Part shown: in pieces, positions 1 through 7,346 of the stretch | Position numbering within the stretch: the stretch's first letter is position 1 | Layout of the letters: each line of letters starts with the position of its first letter | Assembly: GCA_017462985.1 (NCBI GenBank) | Contig: JAFTQB010000003.1 | Span: forward strand, 1-64,000 | DNA: 64,000 nucleotides | Reading direction: 5' to 3' | Source: Clostridia bacterium | Lineage (GTDB): Bacteria; Bacillota; Clostridia; Christensenellales; Borkfalkiaceae | Made by a program: the position numbers and the translations under genes | The notes under the pieces: model-generated | The model's database searches: none | What the model saw: the letters and a program-made list of their open reading frames with translations, nothing else | What the model was told of the DNA's origin: nothing

Positions 1-422
1 CAGGTATGCGGCGAACGCTTAAAACGGATATTCCCTTCGGCGGTGTCGAATTTCGTTACCGAAAAATCCGTGTTCGGGTATTTACTGCAATAGATTCCGT
101 GACGGGATAATAAACTCGTGAGTTCGGTAATTGCTATCCCGAAAAGCTGTTTATGGAAAATATGGTCGATACGTTCCTGCAAATCGGGAAATTGCGGTGC
201 AAGCCCTTTAATCAAGCGTTTTGCAATCTCGCGCAAGAACACGCCCGTTTTACACGCAGGGTCTAAAAACTTGGTGTCGGGGTTTTTGAACAAGTCCTGC
301 GGTAACATATCCAGCATTTGGTTTACGATTTCGGGCGGAGTAAACACTTCATCGCTACTAAGGTTGGCAAGGCAACTCAAAACGTCGGGGTTATATACTT
401 TATTGAATAAATTTTCATTCAT
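1..422 (-). CDS. Restriction-modification protein with N6-methylase fold, partial (cut by window edge)
   Basis: The reading frame starts at 422 (ATG, preceded by AAAGGA) and runs off the window start, so only the first ~140 residues are visible. It begins MNENLFNKVYNPDVLSCLA and carries an SAM-binding motif I, FLDPACKTGVFLREIAKRL, at about residues 45-63, preceded by SSDEVFTPPEIV, which is typical of the N-terminal side of N6-adenine methylase domains in Eco57I-like and type III-like enzymes. The stretch HKQLFGIAITELTSLLSRHG also fits proteins annotated as restriction endonuclease in gut Firmicutes (recalled, not searched). It lies downstream of the 223-residue methylase-like gene on the same strand, so the two probably form one restriction-modification operon. 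The NPPY catalytic motif would lie outside the window. Confidence 0.75.
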   Translation of the reverse strand, partial: MNENLFNKVYNPDVLSCLANLSSDEVFTPPEIVNQMLDMLPQDLFKNPDTKFLDPACKTGVFLREIAKRLIKGLAPQFPDLQERIDHIFHKQLFGIAITELTSLLSRHGIYCSKYPNTDFSVTKFDTAEGNIRFKRSPHT

Positions 423-475
423 TTTCTTTTTCCTTTGTAATGGTGGTGATACTATTGTTGCGAGAGCGCTACACA

Positions 476-540
476 CCGCGAGATTCTTCTCTGCGCTCAG
501 AATGACAGGCGCGGTGTTCCGCTTGCAATGACAGGGCGCG
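476..540. repeat. Dispersed repeat fragment (CTCAGAATGAC / GCAATGAC type)
   Basis: The spacer between the two restriction-modification genes holds GAGATTCTTC...CTCAGAATGACAGG followed by CTTGCAATGACAGG. The same words recur in a longer form at 54001-54240. This suggests a family of short intergenic repeats rather than coding sequence. Confidence 0.6.
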
Positions 541-541
541 A

Positions 542-1213
542 TTAGTCGCATTCCTGCACCCTCCGATAGTGGGTTACGTATCTTTTCAAGAATTTGCCTT
601 CTTCGCTTGGCTGTTCGTCCAAGCGCATTTGTTTTGTATCGTCGCTACGGGCAAGCAAGTCGGCAAAGGTATAATCTTGCCGTTGCATTTGAAAGCCCGT
701 GATAAACGCCCATTCGGAAAAGACGATCGGCTCGTCCGTGTCGTTGCCGTGTTCGTCCACGCATTTTAAGGTGAGCGCGTTGCCGCAAACGATATTGCGT
801 TTTAAGATAAAGCGCACGGCTTCGCGCGTTTGGTCGTTGCATTCCTTTTTGCAAACGGCTCTGTATGCCTTATCCCAAATGGCAAACATACGCTCTCGGC
901 ACGCAAGCACGTTGTCGATCAAAATATCCACGCCGTAAATGCTACTCGCCGCCAACACGGCGTTTTTTTCATAATCGAGCGCGCTTTTTTTATACTTGCG
1001 CTTAACGATTTCGAGCTTTCTCGTGAGTATCTCGGCAAGGAAATTTCCGTCGCCGCACGCAGGCTCTAAAAACCTACTGTCTATGCGTTCGGTTTCGTCT
1101 TTCACCAAATCGCACATTGCTTTCACTTCGCGCTCATTTGTAAAAACCTCGCCGTGTTCGCGCACCCGTTGCCTTGATTTTGTCTGTTTTCTTGCGTTTT
1201 CACTATTGTTCAT
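542..1213 (-). CDS. DNA methyltransferase-like subunit of restriction-modification system
   Basis: A 223-residue protein with HGEVFTNEREV at residues ~20-30 and an SAM-binding motif LEPACGDGNFLAEIL at about 49-63, followed by SIYGVDILIDNV, the acidic-loop region after motif I. This is the fold of N6-adenine methylases. The NPPY catalytic motif expected later is not seen; the region after CGNALTLK reads PIVFSEWAFITGFQMQRQDY instead. It may therefore be an SAM-binding or specificity partner, with catalysis supplied by the downstream gene. The -10 element is at 1249-1254 and no strong ribosome site precedes the ATG. The divergent XRE gene is probably its controller. Confidence 0.7.
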   Translation of the reverse strand: MNNSENARKQTKSRQRVREHGEVFTNEREVKAMCDLVKDETERIDSRFLEPACGDGNFLAEILTRKLEIVKRKYKKSALDYEKNAVLAASSIYGVDILIDNVLACRERMFAIWDKAYRAVCKKECNDQTREAVRFILKRNIVCGNALTLKCVDEHGNDTDEPIVFSEWAFITGFQMQRQDYTFADLLARSDDTKQMRLDEQPSEEGKFLKRYVTHYRRVQECD

Positions 1214-1234
1214 ATTTGAGAGCCTAATGTTTTC

Positions 1235-1277
1235 ACTATAGTATTTTAATTATACTACTATTGAGAAAACTTGTCAA
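1235..1277 (-). promoter_or_regulatory. Promoter of restriction-modification operon with operator copy
   Basis: On the minus strand TTGACA (1272-1277) and TATAAT (1249-1254) are 17 bases apart. The word ACTATAGTA at 1235-1243 covers the expected transcription start. It matches the perfect palindrome in the divergent XRE promoter, so it is a likely repressor or activator site. Confidence 0.7.
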
Positions 1278-1296
1278 ACCCTTAGAGAAAATATTT

Positions 1297-1329
1297 TTTA
1301 CTAAAATAGAGTAAACTATTACTATAGTA
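1297..1329 (+). promoter_or_regulatory. Promoter of XRE controller with palindromic operator
   Basis: A weak -35 TTTACT (1297-1302), a 17-base spacer and TACTAT (1320-1325). The -10 lies inside the perfect palindrome TACTATAGTA (1320-1329), as expected for autoregulation by a control protein. Confidence 0.55.
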
Positions 1330-1352
1330 TATTTTTTAAGGGGAATAATCTC

Positions 1353-1640
1353 ATGGATAAAAAAGAAATAGGGAAAAGGATAAAGAAGCTGAGAATAGCG
1401 AAAGATTGGACGCAAAATAGGCTTGCAACGGAATCGGGAGTAGCGGCAAGTTATATACCTGCATTGGAAAACGGCTTAAAATGTCCGACTGTGGAAACGC
1501 TTGATAATATTTGTTTTGCTTTGGGAGTTTCCCTTGCCGATTTTTTCACCGAAAAAAAAGAAGCGACCCTTGTGGATAGAGTTGCTTCGCTGACGGAAAA
1601 GCAAAAACAGCTTTTGAATGATTTTTTAAATAGTTTATAA
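1353..1640 (+). CDS. XRE-family regulator, probable restriction-modification control protein
   Basis: A 95-residue protein with a Cro/C1-type helix-turn-helix over residues ~6-60: IGKRIKKLRIAKDWTQNRLA, then SGVAASYIPALENG and TVETLDNICFALGVSLADFF. A short C-terminal helix (KQKQLLNDFLNSL) follows. Size and architecture match control (C) proteins that time endonuclease against methylase expression. It is divergent from the methylase-like gene, and both promoters carry ACTATAGTA sites. The start is preceded by AAGGGGA at 1338-1344. The role as controller is inferred from position; the HTH is seen directly. Confidence 0.8.
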   Translation: MDKKEIGKRIKKLRIAKDWTQNRLATESGVAASYIPALENGLKCPTVETLDNICFALGVSLADFFTEKKEATLVDRVASLTEKQKQLLNDFLNSL

Positions 1641-1646
1641 TCCAAA

Positions 1647-1688
1647 ACGCCCCGAGGAGTTGCCGTTCCTCGGGGCGTGATTTTTTTC
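1647..1688 (+). terminator. Rho-independent terminator after XRE gene
   Basis: ACGCCCCGAGGA (1647-1658) pairs with TCCTCGGGGCGT (1667-1678) across an 8-base loop, followed by a T-run. Confidence 0.9.
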
Positions 1689-1746
1689 GTTAAGCCGCGC
1701 TTATCGATAGGTTTAGATTTTAAAAAGTTTTTTTTGCTTTAGGGCG

Positions 1747-1775
1747 TTGACTTTTTTTTTCGTTTTTGGTACAAT
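1747..1775 (+). promoter_or_regulatory. Sigma-A-type promoter of DUF1846 gene
   Basis: TTGACT (1747-1752), 17-base spacer, TACAAT (1770-1775), about 45 bases before the start codon. Confidence 0.75.
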
Positions 1776-1819
1776 AGTAAAAGTATAGGTTTACCGCCTT
1801 GAACGATAGGAGAAAGTTT

Positions 1820-3304
1820 ATGATACGCATCGGATTTGATAATAAAAAATACCTGTCTTTGCAATCGGAAAAAATCGAAGAACGCATTCACGCGTTCGGG
1901 GATAAGCTGTATCTCGAATTTGGCGGTAAGCTGTTCGACGATTATCACGCTTCGCGCGTTCTGCCCGGAATCGAGCCGGACAGTAAGATTAAAATGCTGT
2001 TAAAGCTGAAAGATATCGCGGAAATTTTAGTGGTGATCAGCGCGAACGATATCGAAAAAAATAAATACCGCAGCGATCTTGGCATCACTTACGACGCCGA
2101 CGTGATTCGGCTCATCGATATTTTCCAAAGCAAGGGCTTGTACGTGGGCAGCGTGGTGATGACGATGTATCAGCCCCGTCCGCGCGTGGACGCGTTTATC
2201 AAACGCTTGGAAAATCTCGGTATCAGGGTGTACAAGCATTACGCGATCGACGGGTATCCTTCCGACGTGCAAAAGATCGTCAGCGACGAGGGCTACGGAA
2301 AGAACGAATACGTGCCTACCGCCCGTCGGTTGGTGGTGGTTACTGCGCCCGGCCCCGGAAGCGGGAAAATGGCGACCTGCCTTTCGCAGCTGTATCACGA
2401 AAACAAGCGCGGCGTGAAGGCGGGGTATGCGAAGTTTGAAACTTTCCCGATTTGGAGCATTCCGCTTTCACATCCCGTGAACGTGGCTTACGAGGCGGCT
2501 ACGGCGGACTTAAACGACGTGAATATGATCGACCCGTACCATTTGGAAGCGTACGGAACGCTCGCCGTTAACTATAACCGCGACGTGGAGATTTTCCCCG
2601 TGGTGAACGCGATGCTCGAAAAGATTCTCGGCAAATCCCCCTATAAATCCCCCACGGATATGGGCGTGAATATGGCGGGCTTTTGTATCGTGGACGACGA
2701 GGCGTGCAAAAAGGCTTCGGGCGAGGAGATTATTCGCCGCTACTACGCCGCTATGTGCGACGCCAGAAAGGGCAGAGTGGGCAAGGAAGTCGTTGCGAAA
2801 ATCGAATTGTTGATGCGGAAAACAGGGCTTTCGTTAGAGGATCGCAAACCCGTGTTGCCCGCCTTGGAAAAAGCGGAAAAAACGGGCGCGCCTGCGGCGG
2901 CGATTGAACTGCCCGACGGAAAGATCGTAACGGGAAAAACGGGCAAACTGCTCGGCGCTTCGGCGGCTTGTTTATTAAACGCGCTCAAAGCGCTCGGCGG
3001 AATCGACGATAGCGTAGAGCTGATCTCGCCCGCCGTGATCGAGCCGATTCAAGAATTGAAAGTCAATCATATGGGGTCTTGCAATCCCCGTTTGCACACC
3101 GACGAAATTTTGCTTTCGCTTGCCGTTTGCGCCGTAACCAATCCCACGGCGAAGCTCGCTTTGGAACAGCTCGGCAAGCTGAAAGGCTGTGAATTTCATT
3201 CCACGGTTATGTTGTCGGACGTGGACGAAAAGACGTTTAAATCGCTGGGCGTTCGCATTTCTTGCGAGCCGCAAAAAGGCAGCGTTACGTTAAGAAAGGC
3301 GTAA
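1820..3304 (+). CDS. DUF1846 domain-containing protein
   Basis: A 494-residue cytosolic protein of the DUF1846 family, beginning MIRIGFDNKKYLSLQSEKI; the whole length matches the expected family size of about 500 residues. Family structures are known but the biochemical role is not, and I infer none. An ATG seven codons upstream is open, but AGGAGAAAG at 1808-1816 places the start at 1820. Visible features include an N-terminal helical and Rossmann-like part with VVTAPGPGSGKMATCLSQ, a phosphate-binding-like glycine stretch at about residue 180, and a C-terminal part rich in small residues. It is monocistronic, with its own promoter and a strong hairpin at 3321-3353. Confidence 0.88.
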   Translation: MIRIGFDNKKYLSLQSEKIEERIHAFGDKLYLEFGGKLFDDYHASRVLPGIEPDSKIKMLLKLKDIAEILVVISANDIEKNKYRSDLGITYDADVIRLIDIFQSKGLYVGSVVMTMYQPRPRVDAFIKRLENLGIRVYKHYAIDGYPSDVQKIVSDEGYGKNEYVPTARRLVVVTAPGPGSGKMATCLSQLYHENKRGVKAGYAKFETFPIWSIPLSHPVNVAYEAATADLNDVNMIDPYHLEAYGTLAVNYNRDVEIFPVVNAMLEKILGKSPYKSPTDMGVNMAGFCIVDDEACKKASGEEIIRRYYAAMCDARKGRVGKEVVAKIELLMRKTGLSLEDRKPVLPALEKAEKTGAPAAAIELPDGKIVTGKTGKLLGASAACLLNALKALGGIDDSVELISPAVIEPIQELKVNHMGSCNPRLHTDEILLSLAVCAVTNPTAKLALEQLGKLKGCEFHSTVMLSDVDEKTFKSLGVRISCEPQKGSVTLRKA

Positions 3305-3320
3305 AAACAACCAAGAAAAT

Positions 3321-3356
3321 AAAAAAGCTCGCTACTTGGTAGCGAGCTTTTTTGCC
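3321..3356. terminator. Bidirectional terminator
   Basis: AAAAAAGCTCGCTAC (3321-3335) pairs with GTAGCGAGCTTTTTT (3339-3353). A-tract and T-tract on opposite sides let it serve the convergent genes on both strands. Confidence 0.92.
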
Positions 3357-3367
3357 GCAGAGGGCAA

Positions 3368-4207
3368 TTATTCTTGTTTTTCATCCGTAGGCTGCGCTTC
3401 GGTTGCCGCAACTTCCGCTACGATCGTAGCCGCCACGGGCGTTACGGTTTTAGAAGAAGCGTTTTTGATCAGCGCGTTTACGCCGTAATAGATTCCGTAT
3501 ACGGCGAGTACCACCAAGAATACGGCGATCGGATTGAGGATCATCAGCGACCATTGAGGAAGGATGCCGCTTCCGACAAGCCCGATATAGAACGCGTCCT
3601 CTTGCAGGAAGAACCAGTTATTTCCAAGCATTTCGTTGCCCAGCTTTGCCCAAAGGGTGATCGCTACGAGCAATACGGCGGAGTGCCAAATATTTTTCAT
3701 TTTAAATTCCACTTTTTTCGTGGTGATATTTAAAATCCCCCAAGCGAGTTCCACGCCGTGGAAAAACATTGTTTGTACCGCTTGGTAGCACCAAGGCTCG
3801 CCCTCGCCGATGCTTGCGGGATAGCAAAGATACATCAGCGGCCCGACGATCGCAACTGCCGTGATCGGTTCAAGGAATTTTTTAAAGCGTTTATTGAATT
3901 GTGCGAACGCCACCAAAGGACACATGACTGTGCAGATATGGAAAGGGAGCTTATCCATATTCATTTCCCCGTAAACGAAATCGTGCATAAAAAAATCGGA
4001 AAGATAGGAAATGACGAGCGCGTACGCGAGGATACGGAGCACTTTGTCTTTCGTTTCCATCGATTTGTTTCTAAGAATGAGACCTGCCGCTACGATCCCG
4101 CCGAAGATCAAAACGAGATACACGATATGCGGAACGGAAAACGCCGTTACTTTGATGCCCGTATTAAAATGAGACATTGCAAAAAGCTTCAAAAATAATT
4201 CTCTCAT
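3368..4207 (-). CDS. TIGR02206/YwaF-like integral membrane protein
   Basis: A 279-residue membrane protein with about seven hydrophobic segments, the first at residues ~20-45 (HIVYLVLIFGGIVAAGLIL). It has conserved-looking polar spots such as FFMHDFVYGE, LPFHICTVMCP and NNWFFLQE. The pattern (HxC near a helix start) fits the YwaF/TMEM164-like family of unknown function. The C-terminus is an alanine/glutamate-rich tail ending TDEKQE. Its start overlaps the stop of the upstream gene by four bases (ATGA), and AAAGGA precedes it, so the two are translationally coupled paralogues. Confidence 0.72.
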   Translation of the reverse strand: MRELFLKLFAMSHFNTGIKVTAFSVPHIVYLVLIFGGIVAAGLILRNKSMETKDKVLRILAYALVISYLSDFFMHDFVYGEMNMDKLPFHICTVMCPLVAFAQFNKRFKKFLEPITAVAIVGPLMYLCYPASIGEGEPWCYQAVQTMFFHGVELAWGILNITTKKVEFKMKNIWHSAVLLVAITLWAKLGNEMLGNNWFFLQEDAFYIGLVGSGILPQWSLMILNPIAVFLVVLAVYGIYYGVNALIKNASSKTVTPVAATIVAEVAATEAQPTDEKQE

Positions 4208-4989
4208 AATCGTTGTCCTTTGTGTTTATTGAATATTTTTTCGGTAAAGTGTTTGAGCTGTGAATACCAACGTTCTTCTTTGGGGAGCCGTAGCTCGTAA
4301 AGCGCCAAGCAACCGAACAGAACGAGGATCGCGCTCGCACCCAAGAGCATGGGGGAAAGCCAAGGCAGATCGGGATAGGGGCTATGCAAAAGATACATTG
4401 CGTTCACTTCGGGTAGCCCGCATTTTGCAAACAACGCGTTGACGAACGAACCTTCCAAAATGAAAAAGAGTAAACCGAGCGTAACGCTGACGACGTTGAA
4501 TACGCGGATCTTGATATATTTCCCCACGAGCAAATAAAAGCAACCGAAGATCATCGTGCAGTGGTTCAATAATTCCTGCAAGAGCGCCCAATTCGTCAGA
4601 TCGCCTGTTACGCGGTAGTTTTCGTTGAGGACGATGCCGAACGTGCCGCAAATGATCCCCGCCCAAAAGCAAAATTCCGCTAACACCGTGAAAAATTTGC
4701 TTGATTTATTTTTGATCATCGAGGTGATGAACAGCATCCAAAGCATGATATTGCAAGGATAAACGGGAATTAGATGATAGTTGGCAAGTCCGCTTGTACT
4801 CCCGGCGTTGCCGAAAAATTCCACCCAAATATTACTATAATACAATGCGACCGTTGCGATTGCGGCGGCTTTTAATATTAAGTTTTTCGTTTCCTGTTTT
4901 TTCACGAATTTTGCCGCTAAAATCAAAAGCACCGTGATCGTTACGGTGGCGATACTGATAAACAGGATGTGTTGTAAATTAAATAACAT
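4204..4989 (-). CDS. TIGR02206/YwaF-like integral membrane protein, upstream paralogue
   Basis: A 261-residue membrane protein with about seven hydrophobic segments starting at residue 8 (ILFISIATVTITVLLILAA). YHLIPVYPCNIMLWML and LLNHCTMIFGCFYLLVGK correspond to LPFHICTVMCP and the following helix of its neighbour, so the two genes look like an ancient duplication. Function unknown. The ATG lies only six bases after a perfect -10 box and has no Shine-Dalgarno sequence, so the mRNA is predicted to be leaderless. Confidence 0.7.
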   Translation of the reverse strand: MLFNLQHILFISIATVTITVLLILAAKFVKKQETKNLILKAAAIATVALYYSNIWVEFFGNAGSTSGLANYHLIPVYPCNIMLWMLFITSMIKNKSSKFFTVLAEFCFWAGIICGTFGIVLNENYRVTGDLTNWALLQELLNHCTMIFGCFYLLVGKYIKIRVFNVVSVTLGLLFFILEGSFVNALFAKCGLPEVNAMYLLHSPYPDLPWLSPMLLGASAILVLFGCLALYELRLPKEERWYSQLKHFTEKIFNKHKGQRL

Positions 4990-4995
4990 AACTTC

Positions 4996-5024
4996 ATTAT
5001 ATCTTATCTTTTGCCGTTTGTCAA
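4996..5024 (-). promoter_or_regulatory. Consensus promoter giving a leaderless transcript
   Basis: On the minus strand TTGACA (5019-5024), 17-base spacer, TATAAT (4996-5001), then GAAGTT and the ATG at 4989. The expected start of transcription falls on or within a base or two of the start codon. Confidence 0.85.
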
Positions 5025-5089
5025 ATAATGTTGTACTATGTAAGAAAAAATTATGACAATTTTAAAAAAAACAGGTTATTTCTTTTCTT

Positions 5090-5767
5090 TCAGTCGACGG
5101 CGATTACGAAAAGCGTTTGTTCCCTTACGCGGAAGCGGATATTAAAATCGGCAAATCGCATTCCGTATTCCCGCAAAGGATCGTCTTGATAGGACGGGCG
5201 CGGGTCTTGGGATAAACATTCGATCAAGCCCGCCCGTTTTTCATGCGGGATTTTTTCAAGTAGCGAGGGCGGAAAATCCACCTGCAAACAATCGTCTGCG
5301 TGCGCGTCCGCATAACCGCCGACGGCGGTTTCAATGCAATCGGCGTGGGGCAGGTACGGCTTGACGTCGAAAATGGGCGTGCCGTCCAAAAGATCCGCGC
5401 CCGATACGATCAACGCCGCGCCTTGGTCGCAGAATTCCACGCGCTCTAATTTTACGACGGAAAGCCCCAGCCCGTTCGGGCGAAAGGGGGAACGGCTGGC
5501 AAACACGCCCACGCGGGCGTTGCCGCCCAGCCTCGGCGGGCGCACGGTGGGGGAAAAGCCGTCCGTTTGCGCTTTGGAAAAATCGAATAAGAGCCAAAGA
5601 TGGGAAAATCCCTCCAAAGCCCGAAACGCTTCCTTTTCGTTGTAGGGCGGGTAGAATACCACGCGCGAAAGCAGGTGCGCCGCCTTGCCGCTTTGGCGGG
5701 GGATCCCGAATTTTTCTTTGAAATCGTTTTGGATATGGCCGATGGGGCGAATGATCTTTTCTTTCAT
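5090..5767 (-). CDS. trmO: tRNA (N6-threonylcarbamoyladenosine(37)-N6)-methyltransferase TrmO
   Basis: A 225-residue protein of the UPF0066/VirR/TsaA-like family, which methylates t6A37 of tRNA-Thr(GGU) using SAM. Visible motifs are RPIGHIQNDF at the N-terminus, FSHLWLLFDF, and the family signature GVFASRSPFRPNGLGLSVV near residue 90, followed by GADLLDGTPIFDVKPYLP. The C-terminal part (RPSYQDDPLREYGM) matches the family's small second domain. An upstream in-frame Met at 5836 would lie in or before the promoter, so MKEKIIRPIG at 5767 is the start. That start is six bases past a perfect -10 with no ribosome site, so it too looks leaderless. Confidence 0.9.
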   Translation of the reverse strand: MKEKIIRPIGHIQNDFKEKFGIPRQSGKAAHLLSRVVFYPPYNEKEAFRALEGFSHLWLLFDFSKAQTDGFSPTVRPPRLGGNARVGVFASRSPFRPNGLGLSVVKLERVEFCDQGAALIVSGADLLDGTPIFDVKPYLPHADCIETAVGGYADAHADDCLQVDFPPSLLEKIPHEKRAGLIECLSQDPRPSYQDDPLREYGMRFADFNIRFRVREQTLFVIAVD

Positions 5768-5773
5768 ACGCTT

Positions 5774-5802
5774 ATTATACAAAATTGCAAAAAAAATGTC
5801 AA
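5774..5802 (-). promoter_or_regulatory. Consensus promoter of trmO (leaderless)
   Basis: On the minus strand TTGACA (5797-5802), 17-base spacer, TATAAT (5774-5779), AAGCGT, then the ATG at 5767. The promoter lies inside the longer open frame and therefore rules out the more upstream start. Confidence 0.85.
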
Positions 5803-5830
5803 TCGTCGGCGCGTTTTTTCCGTTTGTATC

Positions 5831-5859
5831 TTGCAATCGTGAACAGTTTATGATATAAT
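5831..5859 (+). promoter_or_regulatory. Promoter of darA
   Basis: TTGCAA (5831-5836), 17-base spacer, TATAAT (5854-5859). A GGGGGGAAGAAGG ribosome site follows. Confidence 0.8.
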
Positions 5860-5883
5860 ACGGAAAAAGGGGGGAAGAAGGTT

Positions 5884-6207
5884 ATGAAAATGTTGACGGC
5901 GATCGTACAGGCGAAGGACACGGCGGACGTATGCCAAGCGCTTTCCGAAAGCGGGATCGAGTTCACCAAGATGGCGACTTCGGGAGGATTTTTGCGGAGC
6001 GGGAACACCACGCTTTTGATCGGTTTAGCCGACGAGAGAGTGGACGAGGCGATTGAAATCATTCGCAAAAATTGCCGCAAGAGAATGGAAAAAGTCCCTG
6101 CGATGATGACGACGGCGATGCCTATGGCGGTACCGCATACCGCGGAAGTAGCCGTGGGGGGTGCGATCGTGTTCGTTACCGACGTCGTACGATTTGAAAA
6201 AATGTAA
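5884..6207 (+). CDS. darA: Cyclic-di-AMP receptor, PII-like (DarA/PstA)
   Basis: A 107-residue PII-like protein that binds cyclic di-AMP as a trimer; its downstream partners are not established in most species. The family signature ATSGGFLRSGNTTLLIGL spans about residues 31-48 (the TSGGFL and GNTT loops contact the nucleotide). The C-terminal strand reads EVAVGGAIVFVTDVVRFEKM. Length is the usual 105-110. It is a single-gene unit with its own promoter and a terminator at 6221, and no transporter or cyclase gene is adjacent. Confidence 0.93.
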   Translation: MKMLTAIVQAKDTADVCQALSESGIEFTKMATSGGFLRSGNTTLLIGLADERVDEAIEIIRKNCRKRMEKVPAMMTTAMPMAVPHTAEVAVGGAIVFVTDVVRFEKM

Positions 6208-6220
6208 AGAAAGCAATAGC

Positions 6221-6252
6221 AAAACAGCTCTCCGATGGGAGAGCTGTTTTCG
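6221..6252. terminator. Terminator between darA and the convergent AraC gene
   Basis: AAAACAGCTCTCC (6221-6233) pairs with GGAGAGCTGTTTT (6238-6250) around GATG. It can work in both directions. Confidence 0.9.
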
Positions 6253-6312
6253 TTTGAGAGAGAAAAACCACGCGATAGTCGCGTGGTGCGGTAGAGGTTA
6301 GCAATGGAAATA

Positions 6313-7182
6313 TTATCGGTTATTTTTTCTATATGCAGAAGGGGAACAGGAATAGAATTTGGAGAATGCTCTGTTAAAATAGGAAATATTCCCAAAACCG
6401 GCGTTTAAGGCAATATCCAAGATAGAAAGATTGGTGTTCGTCAAAGAATAAGCGGCTGATGACAGTCGCGTTTTTAAAATGAATTCTTGAACGCTCATAC
6501 CTACTTCTTTTTTAAAAAGAGAACGAAAATGAGAAACGCTATATTGAGAAATAGCGGCAAGATTTTCCTCTCGCATAGCCGCTCGATCCCAATAATTGTT
6601 TCGTATATATAAAACGATCGAATAAAGCCGCATGGATTTATTGTAGGGAAGCGTGTTTTGAGCGTCGACGTCTCCAATCGCAGATACTTCCGTGAGCAAT
6701 TCTCCCGTAAGGAATAATTCGCGCCAAGGATTAAGTTTGTCCGGCTCTTTTAAGGCGCCGTAAAAGCGATAAATAATATCGGCAAGTTTTTTGTGTTCTT
6801 CGGGGTGAAACGTTCCGTTAAAGCTATTTTCTTGCATAGAAGAAAAGGCGGGTAAGTCATCTTTAAAATAAGACCCGAGAAGCCCAAGGACGTCTATCGA
6901 TATCCAAATCCACTTGCTGATGACGCCTTTATCGGATTGCGCAAGGTGGGGAACGTAGGCAGATACGTATTGCAAATCCCCCGTTTGAAATCGGTAAATG
7001 CGGTTTTCAATATAATTGTATCCGTGCCCCTCCAAACATATACCGATTTCGGCGTGCTTATGACAATGCAAAGAAATAAAATCGTAAGGGTATAATTGAT
7101 GTTCAACGTAAGAAACGTAAGGCGGCGTTCGATTGTCTTGTTCATAAAAAGGCGGGAAAGTAGGATTGATTGAAAATTTCAT
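6313..7182 (-). CDS. AraC-family transcriptional regulator
   Basis: A 289-residue regulator. The N-terminal ~150 residues form a cupin-type sensing domain (PYDFISLHCHKHAEIGICLE, with the His-His pair, and RFQTGDLQYVSAYVPHL). The C-terminal ~100 residues hold the two AraC helix-turn-helix motifs (NLAAISQYSVSHFRSLFKKE and DIALNAGFGNISYFNRAFSK, then SPSAYRK). The start at 7182 is chosen because AAAAGGAG lies just upstream; the longer frame starting at 7212 runs through the ribosome site. It is divergent from the large carbohydrate operon starting at 7347 and is its most likely activator. Confidence 0.9.
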   Translation of the reverse strand: MKFSINPTFPPFYEQDNRTPPYVSYVEHQLYPYDFISLHCHKHAEIGICLEGHGYNYIENRIYRFQTGDLQYVSAYVPHLAQSDKGVISKWIWISIDVLGLLGSYFKDDLPAFSSMQENSFNGTFHPEEHKKLADIIYRFYGALKEPDKLNPWRELFLTGELLTEVSAIGDVDAQNTLPYNKSMRLYSIVLYIRNNYWDRAAMREENLAAISQYSVSHFRSLFKKEVGMSVQEFILKTRLSSAAYSLTNTNLSILDIALNAGFGNISYFNRAFSKFYSCSPSAYRKNNR

Positions 7183-7202
7183 TGCATAACTCCTTTTAGC
7201 AG

Positions 7203-7231
7203 AGTGTACCATAGTTGGAAAAAAAATTCAA
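7203..7231 (-). promoter_or_regulatory. Promoter of the AraC gene
   Basis: On the minus strand TTGAAT (7226-7231), 17-base spacer, TACACT (7203-7208). Confidence 0.65.
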
Positions 7232-7282
7232 GATTAAAAAAGAAAGTTCAGCGAATAAGTCAAATTTTCCGTTGTTCACGCG

Positions 7283-7311
7283 TTGAAGAGGCGGGAAAGT
7301 AGTGATAAAAT
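7283..7311 (+). promoter_or_regulatory. Probable promoter of the 7347-31188 operon
   Basis: TTGAAG (7283-7288), 17-base spacer, TAAAAT (7306-7311), 35 bases ahead of the start codon. Both boxes are weak, which would suit an activator-dependent promoter. No clear AraC half-sites could be assigned by eye. Confidence 0.5.
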
Positions 7312-7346
7312 GATAATACCTAAAAAATAAATTATAGAGGTGTATC

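Noticed and set aside
118..531. 137-residue plus-strand ORF
   Set aside because: It is the antisense shadow of the restriction-modification protein on the minus strand (1-422), whose protein sequence has recognisable methylase motifs. The overlap with the repeat at 476-540 explains its end.
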